Assembly (NCBI GenBank): GCA_013399875.1
Contig: VXAZ01002491.1
Location: 372,001-436,000, forward strand
Direction: 5' to 3'
Length of the DNA: 64,000 bases
From: Gymnorhina tibicen
Taxonomy: Eukaryota; Chordata; Aves; Passeriformes; Artamidae
Shown here: positions 24,943-39,800 of the stretch, one piece after another
Numbering within the stretch: position 1 is the stretch's first letter
Layout: each line of letters begins with the position of its first letter
The notes under the pieces: model-generated
Told to the model about the DNA's origin: nothing
Databases searched by the model: none
The model's input: only the letters and a program-made list of their open reading frames with translations
Made by a program: the position numbers and the translations under genes

Positions 24943-26800
24943 ATTAGGACAAGACCCAAAACCAGATCATTGAATCTTTTTGTAATTACAAATTCAGGAA
25001 CAGCTTTATACCAGCCAAGTTCTCTAAAGTGCCAAGTGGAGCAGGGGGACTGTTTTAACTGGCCTATATTTAAGACTCCTATTTATACATCCCCATACGA
25101 TGTTTGCCTTTTTTGCACAATGCTGATTCATGTTCTTCTCGTCCCCTGTGATTCTCAGAACGCTTTCTGCAGAGCTCCTGCCAAATCATTCATCTCCCTT
25201 CCTGCATTTGTTCCCAGTCAAATGTGCCTGCCTTTGTTGAACTGAATTGGCACAGAAGGGAAAGGTCAGGTGGTTTCCACACGGTTGTCAGGACCACTCT
25301 GAAACCTGAGCCACTTCACTGGTAGCTTTGCAGTCCCTCCAAGACTGATACCATCCGGAAAATGAAAAATGTGCTTTCCACTCAATTGCTCCATTGATTA
25401 GAGTGTCAGTTGCTGGGCAGCCCTTCTGCAGAGTAGCAGTCAATACCTCCTCCTCCTCCTCCTTTGGCAGGGAAAAGCTGATCATGACTTTGCAAATAAA
25501 ATTGTCCAAACACTTTTGCACTTATTTCACAGATGTTTCATCTAGACCATTTTCCCTTCTTTTATTGAAGGAATGTGAGTCTGAGTCAAATATTCTGTGT
25601 ACACAAGACGTATAATAACCAGTGCTTCTCCGCTAGCTGTAAGGGTTGCCCTAGCTCCAAATGGTTTTTAGTTTTCTTTCAGTTTTGAACAGCTGGCATA
25701 TCACCAGACTGAGAAAAGCAAATGAAAGTAAACAGGGGAAAACCTTGCTTCAATCAGTATACAGCCCCCAATCTCTAAGTAACGTGTTTAAGAATACTAT
25801 GCAAAGTCTAAGCTGACAATTTGCTACCCTTATCCAAAGGTAAGCAATAATTCTTTGCTTACTGTAGAGAAGTTTGGGGAAACACTGTGCATAAACTGCT
25901 GGGGATATGACACTTACCAGCAGGCTGAGCTGGTGGGGTGTACTTCACAGAAAAAACCCTGAGTAACTGTGCCCAGCTAACAGGGGATAGCTGCTGGAAG
26001 TGATAATAACAGGTCATGTTACAGCACCAGGAGACCCGAGAATACCTAAGGAGGAAAAGGTCCAGTGCGCTGGGCTCCAACAGAGTGTCCAGAAAACTTC
26101 CTATCTTGTGGGAGCTCTCTGCTGTATTTGACATTGCCACAACTGGTCCTGGAATATCCAGCTACAGACTGGTGTGTGAAGTCCAAGAAGGAAGCTGACT
26201 GCAAAAAGCTTGAGAAAATTAAAATGGATGAGAAGGCAAGAAAATTCAGTGAAAACTCAAGCATTTCAAACCACATAGCTGAAAAAAAGGAGTGGTTATA
26301 ATGCTGTTTGTGCAGGAACTTAGTCTGTGATCCAAACACAACCCAGCAGAGATCGTGCAAAGAAAAGGTTTATTATTGGTGTTGAAAGCTGCATCTAGAC
26401 AAGTACTGTTAATAAAAAATGGAACACTTATCCATTGAAAACGTGTTTGTGCTGGGGTCTTCATCAATGGCAATTGTGAAAACTGGACTAGTTTGTTTTC
26501 TACAAGTTGGGCTGCAGCTCAGAAGTCACATGATTCATGTTCTGACTTTAATTCTGTTCATGCACAAACAGATCAAATGTCATTACCAGGTTTCAGTGTG
26601 GGTAGTAGTTGTTGTATTGCTTTTCTCTAAAGTTTAATAGAATAGGTTAAATAGCAGACCATCTCTATAGAGGGAACCCAGGCATGCCTGGAGATAATTG
26701 TTTTCAAATTAAGATAGAGAGAAGGAAGAATCAGACCAACCTGTGAGGTCAGTAGCATGTAGTAACCCCCATCAGATGCAGAGGAGGAACACAGAAAAAC
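24943..26800. other. Intergenic sequence, no gene seen
   Basis: There are no recognisable genes. A short CTC trinucleotide run (about 25447-25462) lies inside it. The open frames at 25859-26140, 26046-26360 and 26065-26301 overlap on opposite strands and have no supported function. Confidence 0.55.
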
Positions 26801-26805
26801 GCAGG

Positions 26806-27120
26806 GGGCTGGAACACCTGTCTTGGGAATTAAAAACTACGAGAATTGGGGTTGTTCAGCCTAGAGTAGAGAAGTCACTGGCAAGACCTTACTGCAGCCT
26901 TTTGATTTATAAAGGAGGTTTATAAGACAGACAGAGAAAAATATTTTACAAGGGCCTGTAGTGATAGGACAAGGGCTATGGTTTCAAATGGGAAGAGGGT
27001 AGGTTTAGGTTGGATATAGGGAAGAAATTTTTTTTAACAGGTTGCCCAGAGAAGCAGTGGATGCCAAATCCCTGGGACTGCTCAAGGCCAGGTTTGACAG
27101 GCATTTATGATTCTCTGTAT
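26806..27120 (+). mobile_element. CR1 LINE 3' fragment with internal loss
   Basis: The plus strand shows GGGGTTGTTCAGCCTAGAGT, TTACAAGGGCCTGTAGTGAT, GACAAGGGCTATGGTTTCAA, GGGTAGGTTTAGGTTGGATA and GGTTGCCCAGAGAAGCAGTG, all in CR1 order. After CAAGGCCAGGTTTGACAGGC it jumps almost directly to ATGATTCTCTG, so most of the final CR1 segment has been lost. Confidence 0.9.
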
Positions 27121-30100
27121 GTCACAACGGGGTTCTGGGGAGCTGATGTCAGATAATAGCACAACATCCCAGGAAGCTCATTTTTGCCTGTTTCTGCTGT
27201 TGTAATATTTTGAACATAGCACTTCAAACTTTTACTGTGCACTGTCATGAAAAATGAGTAATAGGAAGTGTGTAATTAAAAAGGGGACCTCTTTCAAACA
27301 TAAATAGAGCTGCTTGGCTGTCTTAAGAACACTTTACTAACAGCAACAGTAGAAAGTAGGATGGCTAAAGGATGATAAGCCCAGAGGGCAGTATCTAAGA
27401 AGCTTTTTAACCAGAAATACTGAGCAGTTTCTAAACAGCTTTTTATTGAATTTTCAGGAAAAGGACGAGACTCACATTAAGATCTCTTACCTTGTTGAAA
27501 CTGTTCCACTTTGATAGAACAGATTTCCATTTGCCAAAGCAGAATCTACAATGTAGGTGCTCCATCTTCCACATACAACCTAACTATTACCACTCCCTGT
27601 GACCCAGTAAATAAGACACATACCTAAAAGGTAGGGTATGTGCGTTCCAAATCTTACTTCAGCAGCTGTGAGCACCTGTTATAACCTATGGAACACCTCT
27701 GACAAGATGAGAGCAGCCCTCCTGGGATATGCAATAGAATTGTGTTGGAGCTTCTAGGAGGGGAAGAGTCAGAGAAATGCTTTTAAATGCTGGAGGGTTT
27801 TGAAGGTAGGTCGGTTTTTTTAGTTAGACTCAGCCACTGGAACATTACAAAGGCCCACGTGCCCTTCATTGTTGTGAACTGATGGCCTTATTCCTTAGAT
27901 TTTGTTACATATGAGCCATTCTGTTCAGTGACGAAGGAATAAAAGATGGTGTGGGGTTTTTTTTCCTGATGGATATAAACCAGTGACTCTTCTGTATCTT
28001 TTTAGCTCTGAACCAGAAAATCGCTTGATTTATGCAGTTCTGCCATTGGCATTGTCAAGACAACACACAGATGAGAGTTCCTAGAGAAGCCTATGCTGGA
28101 GCACAGTTTCTCACTCCCTAATGCCACAGAGCAGACCCCACATCAAGAAGAAGCTTTAACAGTCAGGGACCTTCTTTTCATTCTTTGTATTACACAACTG
28201 GATTCCAAGTACTCACTTACTGACACAAAATCATGGAAAAATATTAATTTCCTACAGAAAATTGTCTTTTGCCACTTTCTGACTATCTCACCTTTTCCTC
28301 ATTCCTCTTATTCCCTCCCTGCCCCCCTCCTCCTCCACTAATTTTTGCAGCTTTATGCTCGCGTTTTAGACTGTGAGCAAGTGTGAGAGCTGCACAGAGC
28401 ACAAGGCTTAAGAAAGGGTCCATTTGCCATCTTCTCCCAGGGAGCAAATAGCTAACTGATGTCCTCCAACCCATGAGGCATCCTGCCTTTCCAGCTACCA
28501 AAGCTCAGACTGAGGTGGCAGACACAACTTGCATTCCCTCTGTACCTGACCTGCCTGAATAAAAAGCAAGAGTGTGAAAATGAAAGCTGTGTTGTGCTGA
28601 ATCTGAAATGCAGACAGGTCTTTCATCAGTGCACTTCCGAGCAAAGGAGTTGCAATGCATGGCTTAGATGAGCTAGAAAAGCACAATGCAGGTACCCAGC
28701 AGCTTGGAAAACTGGAGTAAGGGACAGGAAAGAGATCAGTCTGTGTTGTATAACCATCTCTCTGTAATATTAAAGATATCCATTTTATCTAGCAATCGCC
28801 AAGACATTTTTCTTGTCCTTTCAAAGTATTGAGTGAATTCACAAATGGCTTTCAATAACACATTTGCATTCATTTTCTTTTTCTAAAATAAACTTGTCTA
28901 GGAAAAATAATGAATACCACATTCATTACAGTCGAAGCTTTTGGAAGGTATAGTCTGCCTGATACATTTCTTTACACCCGAAGAGTATGATAAGATAAAT
29001 TCCATTTTCAAGTTTCTGAATTGTATTACAGTCCCATTAATTTCAATAGCTAAGCCACAGCAAGAAGCACTTCCTATAAACTCTTCTAGTTGCTTTGGTG
29101 TACAATAGAGAAACTTACTGGAGATTAAAATGCGATCTGTGCATTTTTTAGGAGTTTTTCATTATGTTCTGCAGTTGGTTTTTTTTCATAATATATAAAT
29201 ATCCTTGAGTCTGTGACAAAGAGCAGCAAACAAGTAGTGTTTACAGACAACCTTGATTCCAATCTAAGGCCACCTAACTTTGGCCACCTGTTTTAGAGCT
29301 GTGGGAAAAATAAAGTCCCTTCTAAGTTGCATAAAATGCACAGAATATATTCACTATCAGCACGAAATAAGAAATTGGGAGGAAAATGTTGAGAAAAAGA
29401 AAAAAGACAGCACTCAAAAAGTCATATTTGCAACTTTATAGCATAGCCCAGTGAGATTATGAATTCTCCTCGGATGCAAAATGGGCATGAGGTACACTAC
29501 TACACAACCGAACAGTGTGGAGCCTGCAGCTGTCAGTGACCTTGAGGGGATGTAACATCATACATCCCATCTGGACACCTACTGGGGGAAGGGAAACACA
29601 TAAGGGAGCTCTGGTGCCTCCAGTTGTAACAGTGAATGGGTATAAGCTGCTGCACCTCCTGCCACAACTGCTTGACTTGCAGACCCACTTGACAAAGGCG
29701 GAGTTCCCAGTTCTCCTCCACTAGAGAGAATTACTATAAAGAATAACTTCGTAGAGTTTTTCTTAACTTGCAACATACTCAATGAAAACTATAGTTGACA
29801 TTAAAAAGTTGGCTTTCTATTCCCCAAAGCAATGGAGAAAAATAATGGCAAATCTGCTTTGGCAATCTAAAACAAAACCAGAGTTTTCACTACTTTTTTT
29901 GCACATCATTCCTATTTTCTGTTTCTTCCTCAACAGTTCAGAAAACCAAATTTCTGGCATTAACATGAAGCTAACCTGAGAGTCCTAAAGATATTTAGAG
30001 CGCAATTTTCTCCATGCATTGTGCAGTATTTTCTTGGCTGCATTCAGCAGCTGTCAAGTATGGAAGCAGAACTAATACAATTGTTATCATATCTGGGAAA

Positions 30101-30720
30101 TACAACCATTTCAAATCCAAGAGCACCCCTAATTATCTGATGTTTCTGTGGTCTTGCCATCCTGATCTTTTGAAGGGATTGCAAATAGAGCAAATCCTTC
30201 CAACTGGTGCAAACACACACGAAAAGCATCTGTGGGACACAGTACAGCCTCATGACAGGAGAACCTTATCATACTTGAGGTCAAGGGCACATTTCTCTTC
30301 ACCCTGATTTTATTTTGCTGGAAATTCCTGTGAGCAGCAAACCCCACTAAAAAAAAAAATTACAAAATTCTAAACATGACAAAATAAAGAGTTTACAGTT
30401 GTGTTTAAGCCACAAAACGGAAAAAATTCCAGCTGCAGCTGAGAGGTAATTGAGATAATTTTTGGGGGGCTGGCTTGCTCTATTTTCTGCACCTTAAGAA
30501 GTTTATTCTGTAGAAGTTCGTTCAGCCTGACTGGAACTGAGTTTGTGAGAGGAGTCAAGGAATATCATCAGTATCACAGAGTAAACAGAAAAATGAGTTT
30601 TGACTATTCCTATACACCTCAAACACCTTCTGAGCAACACAATACATTTTAAGTATCTTTTCATATGCCCTTGAGATTACAATAGAAGCGCATAATTATC
30701 TGTAACTCAAAGTACAGAGT
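27121..30720. other. Intergenic sequence, no gene seen
   Basis: This is AT-rich sequence with only short open frames. No conserved domain or repeat family could be named. Confidence 0.55.
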
Positions 30721-30721
30721 A

Positions 30722-30885
30722 GCATCACACAATATTTATGTTGAAAGGGACCTCTAGACCCACTGCTCAGGGCTTCAAACTGAGAGTAATTTGCACAGGG
30801 CCTTGTCCACTTCAGATTTGAATACTTCCACAGAGGTACGTTCCACTTGCTCTCAACAGAGCAATCTGTTTTCCTGTTCAAACTG
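30722..30885 (-). mobile_element. Diverged CR1 LINE fragment, minus orientation
   Basis: Antisense CR1 landmarks appear in order: TTGAAAGGGACCTCTAGA, CCCACTGCTCAGGGC, TTGCACAGGGCCTTGTCCAC, TTGAATACTTCCACAGAGGT and CAGAGCAATCTGTTTTCCTG. The element is 5' truncated and lacks clean terminal octamers. Confidence 0.75.
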
Positions 30886-33028
30886 TAAAAAGAAAATGCA
30901 TATATGAAAGGAACTAACTTTTTTTCATGTGTTTGCACAGTACCAACACAGGTACACTTCTAGTGTATGGATGCTCTTTCACTGCAAGTAATCAAGACAC
31001 AATAGAAATGCTATTCAAAATGCATTCAAATGCATTAATTATTTATATACTATTGCATTGTCTCATATTTGCCACAGAGAAACTCAAGATTTCACTGGAA
31101 GCAATGATAAATTCTGCCCTGTGTGCCTATGAGCTCTCTCTGTTGTGGTGTTATACCCACCACCTGTTCCCAGAGTTCATTTGCACAGCACTGAAAATTC
31201 TCTCTCTTTTCCATACTAGCTATTAAGAAAGAAAGACTATATTTTAAGACAATAACTTTCAAAGTAACCTATTCTGGGAAGGTCACACACCATTTTGCTG
31301 AGTCAACACTTGTTAAAATCCAGAAAGTGAACACAATCAGGATTATCACACTACCAAAAACTGCTCAAGCCTGGAAAATTCCATGGAGTGACTCAGCTCT
31401 GAAAAGACTTACATCCCAAACATATCTTTGGAGCACAAGGCCTCATTTTTACAGTTACCTAATGTTTCACTGGGGGATGCTGAGCACCTCCAGCTGATGG
31501 GGAGCCATGGAAAATGAATATCTCTGTGTATGACCATGAGTCTCCCAAGCAGAATTCTACTTGGAACAGTTCAAGATCCTTTGTTTCTAAAAGAAGTGTC
31601 CTCATGTGTTTGCTGTAAGCCAAGTCTCTTAATGGTTTATCACACTCCTAATTTCCCATTTAAATTAATGGAACAGTAGCAACATTTACTTTAATGGCTC
31701 CCATAATAAGCAGTATCATTTCTTGCGTAAGTTGCTTCCCACAGCTAATCTGCTACAGCACGAAATTATACCAAAAATCTATTTATTTTAATGGTATTTA
31801 ATGAAAGATATTTAGTTTTGCTCTGTACTTCTTGGGAAATCTGCCAGTCTAGTATCCAGCAAAGGGTCTGCCTTTATTGATATGCATCTTATATGGCAAA
31901 AGAAGAGAGTGGTTTTATAGGATCTGTGGAATTTTGCTGCCTATGTTTGGGTTGGTTTGTTTGGTTTTTGTTAGTGCTCCTTCTGCCATGTGTGATGTTC
32001 AGAAAGATGCTAGTATAAGGGAATATGTTGTTCACAAATCCCTCATTCGTGCTAAGGGGCCAAGAATAGAGGAAATGCTGAAAATGTATATTCCAAAATA
32101 ACAAAGATCTTCCAATCTCAGGACAAACAGCTATAGCCACTAGTCAATAGTGGTTGCTTTACTATAATAACTGGAACTTAACTGCTCATCACCCTGAAAG
32201 ATGTGGAGCAAACTCAGTGATCACAGATAAAATACGAGACCACCAAAAAGCAGCCATTTCTGGACTGGTTTCCTTAATCAGATTAGAAATTACATCAGCA
32301 ATCACATGGGAAAAGAACTAGAAAACACTGAAAAGAACCAAATTTATATGGTAAGTTCCCCAAGACTTTGAATGTCATCTTGAAATGCATCGTTGCACAC
32401 TTAAATTATTGTTATATCTGCAGCTTCCAGTCAAATGAAGGCCCATTTCTTTCAGGTTTTTACTGATTCAAGAAATCAGTATTCTGCTTGTAAATTCATA
32501 ATCCATACATAATCTAGAGCCATTTGGTTTCAGGCTATTTGGCGTGAAAGTGCTGTTTTATGTTATTGGTCTGCTCCCCCTTGAGCTGGAGTCAGTAAAC
32601 AGATGGCCAAGGACTTCATGAGAAAATGAACCAGAGCCAAGAAACATATTCAGTGAGGCTTATTCAATCTCTGATTTATTGATCTGGTGCATTGGAAGAT
32701 GCGGGGACCCCACTGTGACCACTGAAACTAATATGAATTGCAACATCAAAATCTCCCTCTATTCAAAGTGCATATTTTCTATGCAGCTAAATTAGCTACA
32801 AACATATACAGTGCACAGGCTGCCTTTCTTCTGAATCTGACCTTCACAGGGCATTCTTTATTAAATAGCTATTGTACATGTAGAAACTATAATGGACAAC
32901 ACACCCTAACATAACCTACTCAAGGTTAGCGTTTGCAGAGTTAGAAGATTATTCAGTTGGTTCTAATTTTCTCCCACATTCAGCCTTTGGGTCCCAGCCA
33001 TTCCAGACATATAAGAGTTTATTTTAAA
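30886..33028. other. Intergenic sequence, no gene seen
   Basis: AT-rich sequence without supported genes or named repeats. Confidence 0.55.
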
Positions 33029-33029
33029 A

Positions 33030-33038
33030 ACAAACAAA

Positions 33039-33095
<57 letters not shown>
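33030..33095 (+). repeat. (CA)n microsatellite preceded by CAAA units
   Basis: Three to four CAAA units (33030-33041) run into about 27 uninterrupted CA dinucleotides (33042-33095), followed by a C run. The Thr-His and Val-Cys open frames over it are artefacts of the repeat. Confidence 0.98.
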
Positions 33096-33097
<2 letters not shown>

Positions 33098-36000
33098 CCC
33101 CAAAACAAAAAATCCAACACGTTTTACCTTTTTGTTATAGTAGTGTTCAGTGAACCCTAGGCAGAGACTAAAACAGGTCTGAAAAATACTGAGTTTGTAA
33201 GTGATTATCTCAGAGACTGGCAAATATGCAAGGCAGGATCCTTACTGCCCTGTGGAGCTCAGCTGCAGAAGGAGGGAACAGGTAAAGTACTTCATTCTCA
33301 CAGCAGCCTGTCTTATTTATACACTAAAGTTTTGCTGTGGAGTCTTAAGACATACCTTTGAGGCATCCACATGTTCCTAGGGATTTAAGGAAACTGGATG
33401 CAGCAATAAATTCTCTGCTTCTTTAACTCCTTCCAAGTCAACAGAATTAAGCCAGCAGAAGCTGCTGCCTGTAGTTTTAAAGGTCATATAGACCCCAGTG
33501 TGCTGGTCTCTTACATGACACAGAGCACAGAATATCCTGCCTGCAGAAGAAATTTCTTTCTGTGCTAAACAAGCTGCATCTGTCAGCCTGAGTATCCCTG
33601 TGCATTTCAGAAGGACATGCACTCCTGATTACAATTCACAGGCAGTTTTGAATTTGCCATTTTCCTAAGTGAATTATTCTCCTGATTTATTAATCAGTGT
33701 GATTGTTAACATGTTTCATTTTACTGCCAATCTTAATTTTAACAGATTTAATAGCTGCAGACTCACCATCTCAGAAACGGGGTTGGAAGGGACCAGTAAC
33801 GACTCAAAGTAACAAGCAGTTACAGCAGAGGCTTACATACAAAGACTTCATAGCTGCAGAATGTAACAACTTACACTTACAGAAGGGAAATCATAGCATT
33901 CATCTCTTTATTATGTACAGTTCTTATGAGGGCTCTGTGGAAAGTGTATTTCCCTCATTAGGAACAAGGAAGCCATGAAAAGTATGTGATGAAAAAGTGG
34001 GTTTGCAGCAAATAATTCATGAAATAATGGCTACTGTCATAAACTGGACCAATGGCAGGTCTTGACACGTGATTATTGCGTATTATAGTAAAATGAACAT
34101 ATTTACTTGATAGACAAAGAATGCGCTGTTATAATAAAAGATGGATGTTATTATATCTAACCATCAGTATTATTTAAATACCACAATAAAAAAATCTAAC
34201 AATTTTGGATTTCTCAAATTTTGTGTAAGACATGTTCAATATCCTGGCAACAACTTGTACAATTTCCTCCTGCTTCTGTAGAAGTGTCATTTTAAATGGG
34301 ACTTCTAATTAGGTCAAACATGTTAAAAAAAATCTGGAAAGGCTGAAATCCTGCCTAAATGAGGACAGCTCTTCTTTGATGTGGTAATTAAGTTTTGGTA
34401 GAACTGGAGCAATAATTCAGAAGCCTGAAGAGCAGAAACAGAAAATGTTTGAATGGTCAAATGTTTTATCAACATACTGAGTAGAAAGGAAAGAGAGGAG
34501 AGAATTTAGTGGTAGGAAAAAAAAGACAGAAGGTGAAAGACAAGAAATGAAGAGAGAACAAAATTCTGTGAAGGAAAAGGAAAACAACATAAAGGAGGGA
34601 GACACAAGGAGAAAAAACAATGGTGTGAGAAAAGGAAAAAAAGAGAAGAGGATATAAGATCTGGATGGCAAACTGGAAAGCAAAATGAGGTGGAAGCATA
34701 TGACAAGAAATAAATAGTGAAAAATGAAGTTTGTTTTTAAAAGTGTGTGTGTCAGCCATAGCAGCATCTGGAAGGTGAGGAAATTCAAAGCAACAATAGC
34801 AGAGGTGACAATTATCTGTTAGAGCAAGGCTCTCAGTACCTCCTGGAGGAAAACTAATAAAATGTCCAGATAACCATCTGCGTATGCTCACAGCTTGACT
34901 GCAGGAACTTTTGCCATCCCTTACAATAATACAGTCTAACAGCATCTGCTTGAGGTAGGCATAATTTCTTGTCATTTCTCCACTGAACAGCCAGAGATAC
35001 GGGAACACGGTGGATTTTTGCCATTCACATACCACCATGCAATATGTTTTTTGTTGCTAAGATCAGAACTCTGTTCCAATAACTCCCAGGCTTCCAGCTC
35101 ATGTTCATGCTCTGTATAAAATCACTTGGAATCATCACAGGACAATAAGAAGATTGCTAGCAGGCAAAACCATCTAACATAGAAATTTTAAAGATTTCTC
35201 TCTACGGCACCAGCTACAGCAATCATTTAAGGATGGTGCTGTGTGAAAAATACATAACAAATTAGCAGTATCAAAAGCTTAAAAAGATTGCCAGGCAACC
35301 ATGGGTTTGCATCATTCAGGGATTGGTTCATGCAAAGGCACTTTATTCTGACTCGGTTGATTACAGCCTTTCTCCATCGCCCATACACATTAGGAACTGA
35401 GAGTGGGGTTACCACCTGCCTGCTCCATTAGCAGCAAGACAATTCCCGCTTTTCATTCTTTGTTTTGCATACTCTGTGCTGTGCCCAAGAGTGGGAGAAG
35501 AGAAGATTAAATAGTGAAGCCTAATTGCCATTTCTTTATGATTTGAGCTGGAAAAACTGTTGCACAGAAAGCAGAGAAGTACTCAGTATCCCTGGGATGA
35601 GGATATTAGAGAACTAAACATTTTAAGCTAGGCTCTGTGTACATCCTTCTTCCACATCATGATTACCTATTCTGAAAGAGGACTGACATGAGAAAAACAG
35701 AACATCTCTCCATACCAGAATTTACAACATTAATTGAAATAGCTTCCTGCTATTACTTTTGTTGCCACTTTTGTTACCATTTTTGTGACGCTTTTGGATT
35801 TCGCTCAGTTTCATCACGGTAAATGCTTTTGAAAATTGGCCTGCAAGTTCTGATAAACTTGAATTTCATACAGGTGCAACCATGTTGTTGGTATGGTGAG
35901 ATGTTCAAACTTGTGCCTGCAGAAGCTTAAGGCTACTGGTAAAAGCAACAGTGATCAGCATGGACAAGAAGACAAACCACATCTGGACAGTATGTAGATC

Positions 36001-36836
36001 TACTCTCGTGGGAATATAAGATTCACAAGCAATTCATTCTAAAAGAGCTGATGAACAACCACCAAGAACAGAAAAAACATTTCGAGGCCCCCAGGTAACT
36101 GTGACATCCAGGGCAAACAGTTATTAAATTTAGGACCTTAGTTCTAATCTGGTATTTTGATGTCTGAGAAGAAACAATAAAATTTATAATGTCTTAGTTT
36201 TCTCTTCTTCCACCTTGCCCAGCGGCAGGGGGAAATTAGCCCACTGCACATCCAGCACTATCTTACTGGAAACTAGGAAAATGTAGCATTAAAAAAACTC
36301 CCAAGGCTTATTAAGAGGGTGTCTTATTTTTGCATACAAATGTTACAAAACTGAAATTAATTAAAATGATTACATATTGAAGGGAAAAGAAGCATTCAGA
36401 ATCACATTAGGGATATGACATCATTTGGACAATCTCAGGCCTCAAAACACAGTCCCATCAAGACACTTCACCTGTGCAAGCTGCTTCAAAGCTGCCACTC
36501 TCACAGGTTTCGCCTACAAACAGTGAGCTCTGGCCATTTTCAGGGGTTAAGATGAGATGCACCAAGCTGCTGATGATTTTTTTTTTAATTTAGAGTGTCT
36601 TTGTGCAGAAATTCTTAAAAACTGGAAACATAAGGCAGGCCAAAGGGGCTGCCAACAGAAGTACTCCACATATATGCTTCTCTGCATGGACCAGGGAGAT
36701 CATTTCACTAATACGCACTGATGTAAGATACAATTAAAAGGTTTAAAAATTTGGCTTCTGTAGTCTATTCTTATTGTTCTTACATTGTTTTGCTTCAAAT
36801 ACTTGTGGGTTTTAATATTTTTCAGTACCATATGTG

Positions 36837-36858
36837 TATCTATCTATCTATCTATCTA
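36837..36858 (+). repeat. (TATC)5 microsatellite
   Basis: Five and a half perfect TATC units are followed by an AT-rich GATATATCC tail. Confidence 0.95.
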
Positions 36859-39800
36859 GATATATCCTATATATTTCTTGACTGACTGGTTACCATCAGA
36901 ATACTTTTTCATCCGTTGCACTTGAAAAGAAATACACTTCCTAAGAAGAAGGAACAAGAATCACCATAGCAGTAAATTCACTGGAAGAAATTCAGTATAC
37001 AATTAGTAAATCAGTACTAATGATGTTAAAAATGTAGAAAAACATTGCTCACAGTCAGATTTTATCTTCTAGTGGAACAGTATTTGCTACACCAAAATAA
37101 AAGAAAGCAAAGGGAAAACTTACGTAACAAATAACACATAATAATTATTGACTATTGCATTACTGATTACAAGAAAAAAAGACAGAGCCTTAGAGAATAC
37201 ATCATTTTCACTTTTAGTTCATGCAGAAAACAATCAAATGCATTTGCATATTTTGTAGAAGAAAAGAGCACCCACAAAGCACTGATTCAACAATATTTGT
37301 TCCTCAAAGTATTGTATGAACTCAGTGAGGACCCCAGTCCTACATCCACCCAAATCAGTGCAATGTTGCAGTGATGGCACTGGGAATAGACTGTCCATGT
37401 GTGGCATCATGCACTCTACAACACAGATATTGTTCTCAGCCAAGGGACTTTCAAAGTGATCTTGAAGTGCACAGCCTCCAAAGCAAACCAGACAGTCCTT
37501 TGATCATGGATTGGACTATCCTGAAGGATCCCACTGTACATCCCTACACACCACATATCAATTTTAATATTTAGGGCATGTCCACTATAAGCACTCTATG
37601 TTTTAATTTTAAAAAATTGAGGTAGCCTGAAGTGTATTTACTCAAGTTAACAATTAATGGGATGGCAGTGGTTCAGAGTCCCAGTAATCACTGAAGCTAA
37701 ACACACTTTGTACACACTTTGTGTACAGGTTTTGGACTTGTTTTCTTAGTCTTGTCCTGGTTCACTGACTACAATGCAAAAGGAACTTTATAGATATCTG
37801 GTCTTAAAGTCACTTTTTGATAAGTCTGCTGGGTACTTTTTCAAGATATTACTTTGAAAAAATCACAGAAAATGATAAGTTATCTTCAAAATGTTGAACT
37901 TCAGTTGATCCTCAGGAAATTAAGCCATTACTCTATGGCACATTGCTGCAAAGAGTAATGTACCTCTATCGCTTTCATTTTGTGCTTTGTTGTACTTGTT
38001 ATTATTTGGTATTTCTTTTTCTTCTTAAGCACAGATGCTTTTTAAAGCTCACAGACTTTAATAGCATTTTCTTATTAGATAAAACCTATGAATTGTGATA
38101 GAAGTTTTATAAGAGCAGCTAAACAAAATGGTTCTAGCAAATAGATCCAGGGTTTCCCAGGTCATCACATCTAAAATTGGAAAAATGAAGTCTCAAAAAT
38201 GGTAGAAAGAGAAATATTGTTCTTTTATATCATACAGTTTTAAATTAACAGAAAATGTCGGGCATACTTCATACACACAAACTAAACCACCACATTTATT
38301 TTAAAATAAATTTATCAAATGTTATTATATATATGTTTTATTATTCCTATGGTCTTCAATAAATCTGAATCTCCTTTTTGTTATTTTTTTCTAGATATTT
38401 ATGAGCTACACATTTAAGAGAATTAACTGCTTTGTATTATCCTCTGCCTCTCTATGGATTGTTCTGGAAAAATACAACCAAACAACAAACACAATCACTG
38501 ACCTCTGACGCCTCACAAGTGAAGGATTTCAAGGAGCTGCTAAAAACTTGGGAAATGTTACTCACATTTTTTCAGTGTGAAAATACAGTCATAGGAAGGT
38601 CAAAATGCTGGTTTGCATTTACACTACAAGATAAAAACAAAACTGGAAAGAAAGCCAAGCACAGTCTTGTCCCTCAAGTGTAACCCTTCTCACCTTCACT
38701 TCACTTAACATTTGATACCCCCACGTAGTTGGGATATTTACCATAATTATGAGCTACCAGCTGCTTTAGATCAGAGCTTTGACGTTTGTTCTGGGCCCTG
38801 CCTTCTCACAAGGTCTGTCCAGCTCACTTTCGGTTTCAGAGAAAACCATCCTTTTGACACACTAGCGATTTTATCCATTTTGCAGTGAGATGTCATTTGT
38901 GATCCAGTGCTGATCTGCAATGGGCAGTTGAGCTCCATTCATTTTAAGAAATGGAAATAATGAGTTGTAAATAACTGGGCTGAAAGCTGATGCAATAGAA
39001 ATGGTATTAGTCAGAGAACGCAGGAGGCACAGAAGTCAGGAAAGCAGCTCAGGACAAAGTTGTTGATGGAGTACAGGCTCTATTCCCACACCTGCCCCCA
39101 GAAAACTCTATCAGTTGACTTCTCTACATTTCAATTTCTATGAAAGAGAAACAGAGGACATGACAAAAAAATAATTTTTAAAGTGCTCCAAGGTCTACTG
39201 ACAAAAAGTGTCCTGTGAGAGCTGAGTGTTACAAATACCCATATCTGCATGAAACAAAAAGAATTAAATAAGATTTGTCTCTGGGGTCGAACAGCACCAA
39301 CCCCTGAATTTTACTGAAGATATCTGTCATGCTTAAATCCTACCATTTGATAGAATACTGACAGATACCCAATTCAAAAAGAAAAAGAAGGGAAAGGACT
39401 TCCTCCACGGTTTTTACTACTGTAAAAAAAACCCATTTCTTTCAGCTTAGCCAAAAGTGTCCCTTGCTGAAGCTGGTAAGTGAAGCCCTTTGTCCTTTCC
39501 TCATACTTATTTCTGGAGCTTTCCAGTTTTTCAGATCTGCTAAAAACACTGCCAAGAGGATTCAGCCTTCCCATATGAGCCTCAGTAATGCCACATGCAA
39601 AACAAAAAACACCTCCTCATTCTTCCATTCCCATCCACTCTTCATTAACTGCTTTAGCCTTCTACATTGCAGTGTTGTTCCTTATCAGCTCTTCGATGAT
39701 TTCCACAATGTTTTCATGGCTCCTATTTCTAGCTACAAAGCCTCGAATTCCCTAGAAGAAAACAGTTTTAGAGTGATCCTTTCCTGCAGTCACCAAGTAC

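Noticed and set aside
32957..33223. Thr-His and Val-Cys repeat proteins
   Set aside because: They are translations of the CA microsatellite.
33770..33800. GGGTTGGAAGGGACC, which resembles a CR1 3' end
   Set aside because: The match covers only about 15 bases and the expected following CR1 sequence is absent.
34417..35038. Minus frames of 123 and 189 codons rich in Phe, Leu and Ser
   Set aside because: They arise from the purine-rich plus strand of 34440-34720. They look like membrane segments only because of composition.
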